Below are positions 16,610-25,633 of a stretch of DNA of 64,000 bases, piece by piece. Source of the stretch: Compostibacter hankyongensis (GTDB lineage: Bacteria; Bacteroidota; Bacteroidia; Chitinophagales; Chitinophagaceae); contig NZ_BAABFN010000002.1 in assembly GCF_039541075.1 (NCBI RefSeq), forward strand, positions 806,001 to 870,000, given 5' to 3'. Under the pieces are notes generated by a model. The model was given only the letters and a program-made list of their open reading frames with translations, was not told where the DNA came from and did not search any database. Numbering within the stretch: the stretch's first letter is position 1; each line of letters starts with the position of its first letter. A program made the position numbers and the translations under genes.

Positions 16610-18802
16610 ATGTGGTCCTCTTCTGATTCTTTCGTACAGGCCCTGGGGTGGACGCTGCTCCACTCGGTGTGGCAGGCTATGCTGATCAGCGCCTGTCTCT
16701 GGCTGCTGATGCGTCTTTGCCGCCGCGCCGCTGCCGCCGTGCGTTATCTGCTTTCGCTGTCCGCACTGGCAGCCGCAGGCGCCTGGTTCCTCTTTACCTT
16801 TTTCCGGCTCTGGCATCCGCTTCCTGCCGGGGAACGGCTTCCGCTGCTCCCGGCCGCCGCGCTACAGGCATACCCGGCGGTTCTTCCCGTCGCACCTCCG
16901 CCTGCACCGGTTCCGTTATGGGCGGAAATCAACACCTGGCTCCCCTACCTGGTGGGATGCTATGTACTCGGATTGCTGTTCCGCACTCTCCGGCTGGGAC
17001 GGGAAGGCTGGCAGCTTCGCCGTATCCGCACCCGGCGGGCCATTCCCTTTGATCCGGCCTGGGAACACTATCTGGAAAAGCTGGCCGCGCAGCTGCATAT
17101 CACAAAACGGGTGCAACTTTTCCTGTCCGCACATATCGACGTGCCCCTGATGACGGGTCACCTGAAACCGGTCATATACCTGCCCCTCAGCCTCGCCAGC
17201 CAGCTCAGCCCCGAACAGATCGAAGCTATCCTGCTGCACGAGCTGGCCCATATCCGGCGGCATGATTACCTGCTGAACCTGCTCCAGCAGATGACAGAGA
17301 CCCTGCTCTTTTTCAACCCCTTTATATGGCTGATCAGCCGGCATATCCGGCTGGAACGGGAGAACGCCTGCGATGAGATCGTTACCCGCAGCACCGCGCC
17401 CCTGACCTATGCCCATACCCTGGTAGCCGTAGAGGAATATCGACGGCAGCAGCACCAGATCGCCATGGCGGTCACCGGCCGCCGCCACCAACTTTTCTGC
17501 AGAATACGACATATCATGGAAAAACGAGTACAAAAGACCAGCATCACCCAAAAGCTCCTGGCGCTGCTGGTGCTGGCCGGAGGAATTGCCTCCGTAGCCT
17601 GGCTTACCCCCGAAGAAGGTCACAACGCCATCCGGCACCGGAGCTCCGGCAGCACCCACGCTACGCCGCTTTCTGCCGATGTTACCCTGCAGGCCGCTGT
17701 TCCCGTATTTATCCCCCTGCCGGCCCCGGCGCCCGGCGCTGCTCCGGCCCCCCGGGCAGATACCACGGCTCCCCGGAACGGGACGGACGATTTGAAAAAT
17801 GAGGACGAGGCAAGGCAACGCCTCAACGAAAGCCGCGAGCGCTGGAATGAAGAACTGGAACATTACCACCAGCGCAAGGCCGACGCACAGCAGCAGGTAG
17901 ATTCAATGTTACGGCAACTGGAGAAGTCTCAGCTGCAGGCAGGCCGCCAGGCGTTGGCCGAGGCCCGGCGTCAGCTCCGGCAGACAAACTGGGACAGTAT
18001 AAGGCAAAGCAGCATGGAAGCCGTACGACGGGCACAGGCCGAAATGCAGCACATCAACTGGGACAGCCTGCAACGGCAGACCAGCAAGGCTATGGCCGAG
18101 GCTCAGCGCCGGTTCCGGGAAACCGACTGGGAAAAAATAAGACAAAGCAGCATGGAAGCCCTCAGCAAGATGCAGGGCGAGCTGCAGCGGATGAATTGGG
18201 ACAGTATAAGGCAGCAAACCGGCAAAGCCATGGAAGAAGCCCGGCGTCAGCTCCGGCAAACGAATTGGGATAGCATAAGACAAAGCAGCATGGAAGCATT
18301 ACGGCACGCGCAGGCCAATCTGCAGCGGACCAACTGGGACAGCCTGCGGCGGCAGATGGAATCTTCGCTACGCCAGGCAGACACGGCCATAAAACGGGCA
18401 AAATGGAACCGCCAGGACAAACCGGTCGCGCCCAACGCATCGCCCCTGCCGCCCGCTCCCCCGGACAGCCTGTCCGGACCGGTTCCGGCTGCGCCCCGCA
18501 ATCCCGGCAGCATAATAGTGGCCACGAAGGTCAGCGGAAGAATATTCGGGGATGCACAGGCAGGCGATTTCCGGTCACCCGTGACGGAGGTCCTGAAGCG
18601 GCACGGACTCCTAAAGGATAATATTCATTACACCGTAATGATGAATGACAGGGCGCTTTATATCAACGGAAAAAAACAGCCTCAGACCCTATTTGAACAA
18701 TGCCGTAAGCTGACGGAGGACGGTAAGCAACTTCTGCTGACCTTCAATGGATCGAGCGGAAAGGCGCTCGCAATTGTCCAGGCCGAAAAATTATCGAAGT
18801 GA
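16610..18802 (+). CDS. BlaR1-like M56 family membrane metallopeptidase with 23-residue repeats
   Basis: 730 residues. Four membrane segments occur before the catalytic zinc site HELAHIRRHD (HExxH at residues 210-214), followed by NPFIWLISRHIRLERENACDE with the third zinc ligand region, and one more membrane helix (about 308-324). It lacks a penicillin-binding domain. The extracytoplasmic part has a Pro/Ala linker, then six consecutive 23-residue units starting NWDS(I/L)RQ at residues 460-597, and a C-terminal domain (IIVATKVSGRIFGDA...). The likely role is sensing an envelope signal and inactivating the upstream BlaI repressor, 3 bp away. The length and repeats exceed those of classical BlaR1. 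Confidence 0.9.
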   Translation: MWSSSDSFVQALGWTLLHSVWQAMLISACLWLLMRLCRRAAAAVRYLLSLSALAAAGAWFLFTFFRLWHPLPAGERLPLLPAAALQAYPAVLPVAPPPAPVPLWAEINTWLPYLVGCYVLGLLFRTLRLGREGWQLRRIRTRRAIPFDPAWEHYLEKLAAQLHITKRVQLFLSAHIDVPLMTGHLKPVIYLPLSLASQLSPEQIEAILLHELAHIRRHDYLLNLLQQMTETLLFFNPFIWLISRHIRLERENACDEIVTRSTAPLTYAHTLVAVEEYRRQQHQIAMAVTGRRHQLFCRIRHIMEKRVQKTSITQKLLALLVLAGGIASVAWLTPEEGHNAIRHRSSGSTHATPLSADVTLQAAVPVFIPLPAPAPGAAPAPRADTTAPRNGTDDLKNEDEARQRLNESRERWNEELEHYHQRKADAQQQVDSMLRQLEKSQLQAGRQALAEARRQLRQTNWDSIRQSSMEAVRRAQAEMQHINWDSLQRQTSKAMAEAQRRFRETDWEKIRQSSMEALSKMQGELQRMNWDSIRQQTGKAMEEARRQLRQTNWDSIRQSSMEALRHAQANLQRTNWDSLRRQMESSLRQADTAIKRAKWNRQDKPVAPNASPLPPAPPDSLSGPVPAAPRNPGSIIVATKVSGRIFGDAQAGDFRSPVTEVLKRHGLLKDNIHYTVMMNDRALYINGKKQPQTLFEQCRKLTEDGKQLLLTFNGSSGKALAIVQAEKLSK
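17987..18400 (+). repeat. six tandem 69-bp coding repeats (23 residues each)
   Basis: Six units begin with NWDSIRQ, NWDSLQR, DWEKIRQ, NWDSIRQ, NWDSIRQ and NWDSLRR at exact 69-bp spacing (17987, 18056, 18125, 18194, 18263, 18332). Units 1, 3 and 5 continue SSMEA and units 2 and 4 (Q)TxKAM, so the array looks like a duplicated two-unit module. The sequence is helix-compatible and highly charged, suggesting an extended helical rod in the periplasm. Confidence 0.9.
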
Positions 18803-18888
18803 ACCCTGGCTCGTATCGGGCCGAGCGCAAGCTGAAAGATAAACAAGCCGCTCAGACGCCTTGAAAGAAAACAACTTAAGCACATAAC

Positions 18889-18926
18889 AAAAGCCCCTCC
18901 GCTTGAAGCAGGAGGGGCTTTTTCTT
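18889..18926. terminator. bidirectional terminator between M56 gene and groEL
   Basis: AAAAGCCCCTCC, a 10-nt loop, and GGAGGGGCTTTTT form a strong stem with T-runs on both strands. It ends groEL on the minus strand and also the blaI-M56 transcript on the plus strand. Confidence 0.9.
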
Positions 18927-18943
18927 TTCGTGGGGTGCGGGGA

Positions 18944-20584
18944 TTAATAACCCATACCGCCCATACCCATATCTCCACCCGGAGCTGCGGGAGCGGCGGG
19001 CTTGGGTTCGGGTTTGTCGGCTACCACGCACTCGGTGGTCAGCAGCATACCGGCGATAGAAGCTGCATTTTCCAGGGCAATGCGGGTTACCTTGGTCGGG
19101 TCGATCACGCCGGCGGAGAATAATTTCTCATATACTTCGCTGCGGGCGTTGAAGCCAAAATCGCCTTTCCCTTCTTTTACTTTCTGTACCACGATAGAGC
19201 CTTCGATGCCGGCGTTAGCGGCAATCTGGCGGAGGGGCTCCTCGATGGCGCGCTTTACGATATTGATACCGGTGCTCTCGTCTTCATGGTTGTTCTCCAG
19301 CTTGTCCAGCACTTCGATGGCGCGGATAAAGGCGGTTCCGCCGCCGGCCACGATACCTTCTTCCACAGCCGCACGGGTAGCATGCAGCGCATCGTCCACG
19401 CGGTCTTTCTTTTCCTTCATCTCCACTTCGGTGGTAGCGCCGACATACAGTACGGCTACGCCGCCGCTCAGCTTGGCCAGACGTTCCTGGAGCTTTTCCT
19501 TATCATAATCGGAGGTGGTCACCTCGATCTGGGATTTGATCTGGTTGATCCGGGCCTGGATATCTTCTTTCTTGCCCTTGCCGTCCACAACGGTGGTATT
19601 ATCCTTGTCGATGGTTACGGATTCGGCGCGGCCGAGATACGTCAGGTCGGCGTTCTCCAGCTTGTAACCCTGATCCTCGCTGATCACGATACCGCCGGTA
19701 AGGGTAGCGATATCCTGCAGCATTTCCTTGCGGCGGTCGCCAAAGCCGGGAGCTTTAACCGCAGCCACCTTCAGCGCACCGCGCAGCTTATTGACTACCA
19801 GGGTAGCCAGCGCTTCGCCTTCCAGGTCTTCGGCGATGATCAGCAGCTGAGCACCCTGCTGGGCCACTTTTTCCAGGATCTGGAGGATATCCTTCATGGC
19901 GCTGATCTTCTTGTCATAGATCAGGATGTAGGGATTCTCCATTTCGGCCTGCATCTTTTCGCTGTTGGTTACGAAGTAGGGAGAGAGATAACCGCGGTCG
20001 AACTGCATCCCTTCCACCACGTCCACATAGGTATCGGTGCCTTTTGCTTCTTCCACGGTGATCACGCCGTCTTTGGTCACCTTGCCCATGGCTTCGGCGA
20101 TCAGCTTTCCGATCTCGCTGTCGTTGTTGGCGGAGATGGCGGCTACCTGCTCGATCTTGTTGCTGTCGGAACCGATCTTTTCAGATTGCTTTTTCAGGCT
20201 GTCCACTACGGCTTTCACAGCCTTGTCGATGCCCCGTTTCAGATCCATCGGGTTGGCGCCGGCGGCTACGTTACGCAGGCCTTCGCTGATAATGGACTGA
20301 GCCAGCACAGTGGCGGTGGTGGTACCGTCCCCGGCGATATCGGCCGTTTTGGAGGCCACTTCCTTCACCATCTGGGCACCCATGTTCTCAATGGGATCTT
20401 CCAGCTCAACTTCTTTGGCAACAGTTACACCGTCCTTGGTAATGGAGGGAGCGCCGTATTTCTTTTCAATGACCACGTTCCGGCCTTTCGGGCCCAGGGT
20501 CACCTTTACGGCATTCGCCAGCGTGTCCACCCCTTTCTTCATTTTATTGCGGGCGTCCAGATTAAAAAACAATTGTTTTGACAT
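18944..20584 (-). CDS. groL: chaperonin GroEL (60 kDa)
   Basis: ATP-dependent chaperonin forming the double-ring folding chamber with GroES. The 546-residue product has KNVVIEKKYGAPSITKDGVTVAKE-type N-terminal segments, the ATP site GDGTTTATVLAQ, the Asp-containing apical and intermediate domains, and ends with a GGDMGMGGMGY tail. It is 73 bp downstream of groES in a two-gene operon and closed by a bidirectional terminator. Confidence 0.99.
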   Translation of the reverse strand: MSKQLFFNLDARNKMKKGVDTLANAVKVTLGPKGRNVVIEKKYGAPSITKDGVTVAKEVELEDPIENMGAQMVKEVASKTADIAGDGTTTATVLAQSIISEGLRNVAAGANPMDLKRGIDKAVKAVVDSLKKQSEKIGSDSNKIEQVAAISANNDSEIGKLIAEAMGKVTKDGVITVEEAKGTDTYVDVVEGMQFDRGYLSPYFVTNSEKMQAEMENPYILIYDKKISAMKDILQILEKVAQQGAQLLIIAEDLEGEALATLVVNKLRGALKVAAVKAPGFGDRRKEMLQDIATLTGGIVISEDQGYKLENADLTYLGRAESVTIDKDNTTVVDGKGKKEDIQARINQIKSQIEVTTSDYDKEKLQERLAKLSGGVAVLYVGATTEVEMKEKKDRVDDALHATRAAVEEGIVAGGGTAFIRAIEVLDKLENNHEDESTGINIVKRAIEEPLRQIAANAGIEGSIVVQKVKEGKGDFGFNARSEVYEKLFSAGVIDPTKVTRIALENAASIAGMLLTTECVVADKPEPKPAAPAAPGGDMGMGGMGY

Positions 20585-20657
20585 GATAAATCGGTTTGAG
20601 GATTTTTGATTTTAAAAAATAAAAAGCGACATTCCTTTCTGTAAGGCACACCGCCAG

Positions 20658-20939
20658 TTAGATGATTGCCAGGATATCAGATTCCCGCATAATAAGATAG
20701 TCTTCCCCTTCGAGGCTGATTTCGGTGCCGGAATACTTGCCGTACAGCACGGTATCGCCCACCTTCACGGTTACAGGCTCGTCTTTTTTGCCCGGTCCGG
20801 CCGCCACAACGGTGCCTTTCTGGGGTTTTTCCTGGGCAGTATCCGGAATGATGATTCCGCCCTTGGTCTTTTCTTCAGCAGCGGCAGGCTGTACGATCAC
20901 CCGGTCCGCCAGAGGTTTGATGCTTACACTTTTGGCCAT
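20658..20939 (-). CDS. groS: co-chaperonin GroES
   Basis: A 93-residue 10-kDa chaperonin capping GroEL. KPLADRVIVQPAAAEEKTKGGIIIPDTA contains the mobile loop; VKVGDTVLYGKYSGTEI and YLIMRESDILAII complete the canonical fold. First gene of the groES-groEL operon. Canonical length. Confidence 0.99.
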   Translation of the reverse strand: MAKSVSIKPLADRVIVQPAAAEEKTKGGIIIPDTAQEKPQKGTVVAAGPGKKDEPVTVKVGDTVLYGKYSGTEISLEGEDYLIMRESDILAII

Positions 20940-21051
20940 AGTTGTGCAATTTTTAAGGCTGATTTAATAATGAAATGAAATATTTTTTCCCGCATCGAGA
21001 ATTATGCCAAGCGGCAGGAAAAGCCAATTTTTCAGTTTCTTGACAGGTTTG

Positions 21052-21059
21052 CGAAGGTA
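21052..21059 (-). promoter_or_regulatory. -7-like box upstream of groES
   Basis: TACCTTCG on the minus strand differs from TAnnTTTG at one base and lies about 112 nt before groES. The same octamer is found at the divergent promoters near 31.56 and 31.70 kb. No CIRCE element is visible, which fits other Bacteroidota. Confidence 0.35.
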
Positions 21060-21176
21060 CTCTATTTTTTTATATGCCATTTTTTCAGTTGAGAAAAAGA
21101 CGGGAAACCGCTGCCGGCCGGCCCTGCCTCCCCAGCCGGGTGGTAAACCGGCGGAACCGGAAGACAAAAGCGGATA

Positions 21177-21206
21177 TTGGTTCATGCTTACATTTTCTTA
21201 TCTTTG
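21177..21206 (+). promoter_or_regulatory. promoter of nusB
   Basis: TTG at 21177-21179 and TATCTTTG at 21199-21206 with 19 bp between them fit the Bacteroidota -33/-7 consensus. The nusB ATG follows 25 nt later. Confidence 0.6.
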
Positions 21207-21231
21207 CGCCGCTAAAAGCTCTTGCCTTCGT

Positions 21232-22182
21232 ATGATCAGCAGAAGAAATATCCGTATAAAGGTTATGCAGACCCTGTATGCCCTGGAATCTGTGGAACAG
21301 CCCTCTGAAACCCCTGCCGCCGGCCCCCGGCGCCATGCTGATCCCGCCCGCATCCTGCAGCATCATCTCGACCAGACCAGCCAGCTTTTTATTTACCTGC
21401 TGTATAACATCGCCCAGGTAGCCCTCTATGCCGAAACAGACGCCCAGATCAGGTCATCCAAGCACCTGCCCTCCCAGGACGATCTGAATGTAAATACCAA
21501 GATTGCCGGCAACGACTATCTCTGGCAGCTGCTGAGCGAACAGGGCTTCCAGCACAAGGCGGAAGAAATGCACTGTGCGCAGCTGGCGGATAAAGGCCTG
21601 ATAAAAAAGCTTTATCTGCAGCTGGCCCGCAGCGAAAGCTATAAGGAATATACCGGCACCCTGGAGCGGACGCCGGCGGAGGAAAAGAAGATCATCAGCT
21701 ACCTGTTCAATGAGCTGCTGATGAAAAGCGAGGCCTTCGGCCAGCATCTCGAAGACCATTTCCTCCACTGGGACGACGACCGGGAAATGATGTCGGTACT
21801 GGTAAACAACTATTTTCATAAACCCCGGCTGTTCAATTTCCTGCAGCTTATCAGCGCAGAAAAGCTCGAATATGCCCGCAACCTCCTGCAGACGGTGCTC
21901 GACAAGCGGGATTACTGCCTTTCCCTGATCCGCCCGAGGCTGCAGAACTGGGATCCGGAGCGCATTGCCGCCGTAGACATGCTGCTGATGGAAATGGGCA
22001 TCTGCGAATTCCTGTACTTCCCTACCATCCCCACCAAGGTGACGATCAACGAGTACATCGACCTCGCCAAGGTGTACAGCACCCCCCAGAGCGGGCATTT
22101 CGTAAACGGCATCCTCGACAATATTCTGAAGGACCCCGCAACGGCGCAAAAAATCCGCAAGGCGGAGCGCAGCGGTAAATAA
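21232..22182 (+). CDS. nusB: transcription antitermination factor NusB
   Basis: RNA-binding factor for rRNA antitermination. The start ATG at 21232 gives MISRRNIRIKVMQTLYALE, the conserved NusB N terminus; the open frame extends 76 codons upstream through the promoter, which is not coding. At 316 residues it is about twice the E. coli length, as usual in Bacteroidota, with an extended central region (about 55-190). The C-terminal block (DYCLSLIRPRLQNWDPERIAAVDMLLMEMGICEFLYFPTIPTKVTINEYIDLAK) is the classical NusB domain. yajC and coaE follow in the same direction. Confidence 0.93.
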   Translation: MISRRNIRIKVMQTLYALESVEQPSETPAAGPRRHADPARILQHHLDQTSQLFIYLLYNIAQVALYAETDAQIRSSKHLPSQDDLNVNTKIAGNDYLWQLLSEQGFQHKAEEMHCAQLADKGLIKKLYLQLARSESYKEYTGTLERTPAEEKKIISYLFNELLMKSEAFGQHLEDHFLHWDDDREMMSVLVNNYFHKPRLFNFLQLISAEKLEYARNLLQTVLDKRDYCLSLIRPRLQNWDPERIAAVDMLLMEMGICEFLYFPTIPTKVTINEYIDLAKVYSTPQSGHFVNGILDNILKDPATAQKIRKAERSGK

Positions 22183-22196
22183 TAAAACAAATTGCT

Positions 22197-22204
22197 TACT
22201 TTTG
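22197..22204 (+). promoter_or_regulatory. -7 box upstream of yajC
   Basis: TACTTTTG is an exact TAnnTTTG match in the 117-bp gap before yajC. A hairpin CCGGAGGCG ... CGCTTCCGG (22210-22240) lies in the predicted leader. Confidence 0.5.
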
Positions 22205-22299
22205 CCCTTCCGGAGGCGGCCCTGCGGGAGAGCGCTTCCGGTTGCTTCTGCTCCGTATCATGCACTGATCTCTTCTATTCATAAACAATCCAAACAATC

Positions 22300-22659
22300 A
22301 TGTATCTGACTTCGATGACTTTCCTGATGATGGGTCAAAACGGCTCGCCCAATCCGACCAGCTCCCTGATCTTTATCGGCGGCATGCTGGTGGTAATGTA
22401 TCTTTTTATGATCCGTCCGCAGGCAAAAAAGGCCAAACAGCAAAAGGCATTTAACGCCAGTATCCAGAAAGGGGAAAGGGTGGTCACCATCGCCGGCATC
22501 CATGGCAGGATCAGCAAGATAAACGAAGACGACACCCTCCAGCTGGAGGTAAGCCCCGGCTCTTATATGACCATCGAACGCTCGGCCATCAGCATGGAAT
22601 ATACCACGGCCCAGCAAAAGAAAGCCCAGGGTACCACCGGCGCCGAGGTAAAGAAATAA
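22300..22659 (+). CDS. yajC: preprotein translocase subunit YajC
   Basis: Small accessory subunit of the Sec/SecDF-YajC complex. 119 residues with one membrane helix (about 22-38, LIFIGGMLVVMYLFMIRPQAKKAK), the YajC hallmark FMIRPQxKKxK, and the cytoplasmic GERVVTIAGIHGRISKI domain. The product could also start at the internal Met, but 22300 is reasonable. Lies between nusB and coaE, the order seen in many Bacteroidota. Confidence 0.95.
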   Translation: MYLTSMTFLMMGQNGSPNPTSSLIFIGGMLVVMYLFMIRPQAKKAKQQKAFNASIQKGERVVTIAGIHGRISKINEDDTLQLEVSPGSYMTIERSAISMEYTTAQQKKAQGTTGAEVKK

Positions 22660-22693
22660 CCCGGCGAACCCAACAAAAGATAAATCTCAACGG

Positions 22694-23290
22694 ATGAAAG
22701 TGGGTATCACCGGCGGTATCGGATCCGGCAAAAGTACTGTTTGCCGGATTTTTGCTGTATTGGGGGTACCCGTATACGATGCCGATGGAGCCGCCAGGAG
22801 ACTGATGAACGAAGACGAGGCTTTAAAGGCGGAGATAACCAGGGCGTTCGGGAGCAGGGCCTATGATGCCTCCGGGCGCCTGGATCGCTCCTGGCTCGGC
22901 CATACCGTATTCGCCGACCCCGAAAAGCTGGCCCGTCTCGATGCGCTGGTGCATCCCGTAACCTTGCGGGACAGCGCTGCCTGGGCGGAACGGCAGACCG
23001 CGCCCTATGTGATCAAGGAAGCTGCCCTGATGTTCGAAACCAGCGCTTTTCACCAGATGGACCATATCATCGGCGTATATGCTCCGGTATCCCTGCGTAT
23101 CCGGCGCACCATGCAGCGCAGCGGGATCAGCCGGGAAGAGGTGCTCCAGCGGATGAGCCGGCAGCTGGATGAAACCCTGAAAATGCGGCTGTGCGACCAG
23201 GTAATCACCAACGACGGTCAGCAGGCCCTGATCCCCCAGGTGCTGGCCCTGCACCGGTGGCTCCTCGCCGGGGCCGGCAGCCCGGCCTGA
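22694..23290 (+). CDS. coaE: dephospho-CoA kinase
   Basis: Catalyses the last step of coenzyme A synthesis, phosphorylation of the 3'-OH of dephospho-CoA. 198 residues; P-loop GITGGIGSGKSTVCRIF at residues 4-20, then VPVYDADGAAR with the catalytic Asp, and IKEAALMFETSA. Follows yajC by 34 bp. Confidence 0.96.
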   Translation: MKVGITGGIGSGKSTVCRIFAVLGVPVYDADGAARRLMNEDEALKAEITRAFGSRAYDASGRLDRSWLGHTVFADPEKLARLDALVHPVTLRDSAAWAERQTAPYVIKEAALMFETSAFHQMDHIIGVYAPVSLRIRRTMQRSGISREEVLQRMSRQLDETLKMRLCDQVITNDGQQALIPQVLALHRWLLAGAGSPA

Positions 23291-23323
23291 GGATGTTTCT
23301 TTTTAAAATGTTAGCTTTGTCTT

Positions 23324-23857
23324 ATGTACCTCTATGTCAAAGCCCTTCATATCATTTTTATCGTCACCTGGTTTTCGGGAATGTTTTATATGGTCCGGCT
23401 GTTTATTTACAACCGGGAAGCGCAGGAAAGGCCCGAAGCAGAGCGGACCGTGCTGCAGCGGCAGTACAGCATCATGATCCGCCGGTTATGGCTCGGCATC
23501 ACCTGGCCCTCCGCTATCCTGACGCTGATATTCGGCCCCTGGATGCTCTACCTCTACGGACATATGCAGGAATGGTTATGGGTAAAGCTGGCATTTGTAC
23601 TGGGACTATACCTCTATCATTTTTCCCTGCAGCACATCTACCGGCAGCAGATGCACGGTATTTTCCGGTATAGCAGCACCCAGCTCCGGATATGGAACGA
23701 GGTAGCCACGATCTTCCTGATCGCCATCGTGTTCCTGGCTGTCTTAAAAAGCAGTCTGGATATGCTGAAAGGGATCGCCATTCTGCTGCTGATCATGATC
23801 CTGCTGATGATGGCGATACGGATCTACAAAAGGATAAGGGTGAAAGGTAAAGGGTGA
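23324..23857 (+). CDS. hemJ: HemJ-like protoporphyrinogen oxidase (CopD family)
   Basis: A 177-residue four-helix membrane protein. It starts with the HemJ pattern YVKALHIIFIVTWFSGMFYMVRLFIYN, which contains the conserved His10; WLWVKLAFVLGLYLYH and a conserved Arg/Asn-rich loop follow. HemJ oxidises protoporphyrinogen IX in heme synthesis in bacteria without HemG/HemY. The C-terminal tail is unusually basic (RIYKRIRVKGKG). Other heme genes are not in the window. Confidence 0.85.
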   Translation: MYLYVKALHIIFIVTWFSGMFYMVRLFIYNREAQERPEAERTVLQRQYSIMIRRLWLGITWPSAILTLIFGPWMLYLYGHMQEWLWVKLAFVLGLYLYHFSLQHIYRQQMHGIFRYSSTQLRIWNEVATIFLIAIVFLAVLKSSLDMLKGIAILLLIMILLMMAIRIYKRIRVKGKG

Positions 23858-23883
23858 AAGGAGCCCCCCCGGCCCCCAAACGC

Positions 23884-25077
23884 CTAATCTCCCAGCTTCG
23901 CAAGTGCATCTTTTAAACGGCGCAGCGCTTCCTCCAGCTTATCCATAGAGGCGGCATAGGAAAGACGGATGCAATCCGGCTCTCCAAAGGCTTCCCCGGT
24001 AACCGTAGAGATATGAGCTTCCCGGATCAGGTACATGCACAGCGCATCCGCATTTGTTATCACGGTATCTCCGGCCTTCTTCCCGTAATAGGCGCTTACA
24101 TCCGGGAATACATAAAACGCGCCCTGGGGTTCGGTAACCTTCAGCCCGGGAATGGTGCGCAGGGTGCGGACCATATAATCCCGGCGGCGGCGGAACTCGG
24201 CCACCATGTCATGCGTCGGCTTCATGTCCGAAGTGAGGGCGGTAATGCCTGCACGCTGGGTAATGGAGCAGGTGCCCGAGGTGATCTGGCCCTGTATCTT
24301 ATCGCAGGCCTTGGCAATGGGCACAGGCGCCGCGATATATCCCAGTCTCCAGCCCGTCATGGCATAGCCCTTGCTCAAACCGTTGACAATGATGAGCCGG
24401 TCTTTCAGAAAATCGTATTTAGCCAGGCTGGCATGCGCACCCTGGTAATTGATATATTCATAGATCTCATCGGAAATGATGAATACCTGGGGATGCTTTT
24501 TGAATACCTCGGCAAGACCATCGAGCTCCTCCTGCGTATATACGGAACCGGTAGGATTGCAGGGCGAAGAGTAGATAAACAGCTTGCTTTTGGGCGTAAT
24601 CGCCGCTTCCAGCTGTTCCGGTGTGATCTTGTATTCGTTTTCAAAGGTGCCTTTCACAAAAACCACTTCTCCCTTTTCCAGCCGTACAATTTCGGAATAG
24701 GACACCCAGTAGGGAGTGGGAATGATCACTTCATCCCCCGGATCCACCAGGCTGAGCACCACGTTGGCGATAGACTGCTTGGCACCGGTAGACACCACGA
24801 TCCGATCGGGCGTATATTCCACACCGTTATCCCGCTTCAGCTTCTCACAAATGGCTTTCCGCAGCTCGGGATAGCCCGGCACCGGCGTATAATGGGTATA
24901 TCCTTCGTCGATAGCCTTTTTTGCGGCATCCTTGATGTGCTGCGGGGTATCAAAATCCGGCTCACCGATGCTCAGGTCAATGATGTCCTGCCCCTGTGCG
25001 CGCAGTTCGCGGCTGAGCTTGGCCATCTGAATGGTTTGCGATTCAGCAATACGGCTCAATCGTTGGGCTAATTCCAT
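23884..25077 (-). CDS. pyridoxal phosphate-dependent aspartate aminotransferase (class I)
   Basis: 397 residues of fold-type I PLP enzyme. Visible are DLSIGEPDFDTPQHIK near the N terminus, GAKQSIANVV, NPTGSVYTQEEL, the YEYINYQG segment, the PLP-lysine motif NGLSKGYAMTGWRLGY, and SYAASMDKLEEALRRL at the end. This is the subgroup Ib AspC/AspB type that transfers the amino group from aspartate to 2-oxoglutarate; activity on related acids or prephenate is possible. A -7 box is at 25163. Confidence 0.93.
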   Translation of the reverse strand: MELAQRLSRIAESQTIQMAKLSRELRAQGQDIIDLSIGEPDFDTPQHIKDAAKKAIDEGYTHYTPVPGYPELRKAICEKLKRDNGVEYTPDRIVVSTGAKQSIANVVLSLVDPGDEVIIPTPYWVSYSEIVRLEKGEVVFVKGTFENEYKITPEQLEAAITPKSKLFIYSSPCNPTGSVYTQEELDGLAEVFKKHPQVFIISDEIYEYINYQGAHASLAKYDFLKDRLIIVNGLSKGYAMTGWRLGYIAAPVPIAKACDKIQGQITSGTCSITQRAGITALTSDMKPTHDMVAEFRRRRDYMVRTLRTIPGLKVTEPQGAFYVFPDVSAYYGKKAGDTVITNADALCMYLIREAHISTVTGEAFGEPDCIRLSYAASMDKLEEALRRLKDALAKLGD

Positions 25078-25162
25078 GCTTGATCAGGTTTTTTTATGTG
25101 ACTACCGCGTTATACAGCGCGGATGCATCTCCGGCTGCCACGCTCCTGTGAAAATAACGGCA

Positions 25163-25170
25163 CAAATGTA
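25163..25170 (-). promoter_or_regulatory. -7 box upstream of the aminotransferase
   Basis: TACATTTG on the minus strand matches TAnnTTTG, 85 nt before the ATG. The surrounding 25150-25255 stretch is AT-rich with no ORF. Confidence 0.5.
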
Positions 25171-25260
25171 GGGATATTCACGAAAATGTAAAAATAGTTT
25201 GATATAAATTCGAAAAATAGCCTATTTATTAAAAAACATCTAACGAAGGGGGCGATTTCT

Positions 25261-25542
25261 TCATCTGGAACGAATAACCTCAAAACCGGCATATCCCTGT
25301 ACGGCCCCTTCCGTAACGGTGAGGCCTGTAACCTCCGCCGCCGGCGGGCCTTGCCGGCACCAGCGGATCAGGGCATCCACCGCCGCTGCTTCCCCTTCGG
25401 CTTCAAGGACCACCGTGCCGTCCGCGCGATTCTCCACCGTGCCGGTCACCCCCAGCGCGAGGGCCTGCTCCCGGGTAGCGGCGCGGTAGTATACGCCCTG
25501 GACTTTACCGGTTACCATGATCGACTTGTGTATACGGGACAC
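25261..25542 (-). CDS. acyP: acylphosphatase
   Basis: A 93-residue enzyme hydrolysing acyl phosphates. The acylphosphatase signature is VTGKVQGVYYRAATREQALALGVTG with the phosphate-binding Arg in YYR (Phe is more usual for the second aromatic residue), and GTVENRADGTVVLEAEG with the catalytic Asn. Alternative: none convincing. It lies between tpiA and the aminotransferase gene, all on the minus strand. Confidence 0.92.
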   Translation of the reverse strand: MSRIHKSIMVTGKVQGVYYRAATREQALALGVTGTVENRADGTVVLEAEGEAAAVDALIRWCRQGPPAAEVTGLTVTEGAVQGYAGFEVIRSR

Positions 25543-25633
25543 GGATGTTTTCGGTTTGAGGTTTTTGGTTTGACGTTCAATAGTCTAAGGCCTAACGTTC
25601 AAGGTTTATCTGACTGGAATGGAACTTTAGACT

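Noticed and set aside
19286..20581. 431-codon plus-strand ORF opposite groEL
   Set aside because: Antisense to a certain gene, His/Gly/Phe-rich translation typical of shadow frames.
25543..25633. Possible direct repeats (GTTTGA, ACGTTCAA) between the acylphosphatase and tpiA genes
   Set aside because: Short, irregular and AT-rich; no consistent repeat length, so not a CRISPR or att site.
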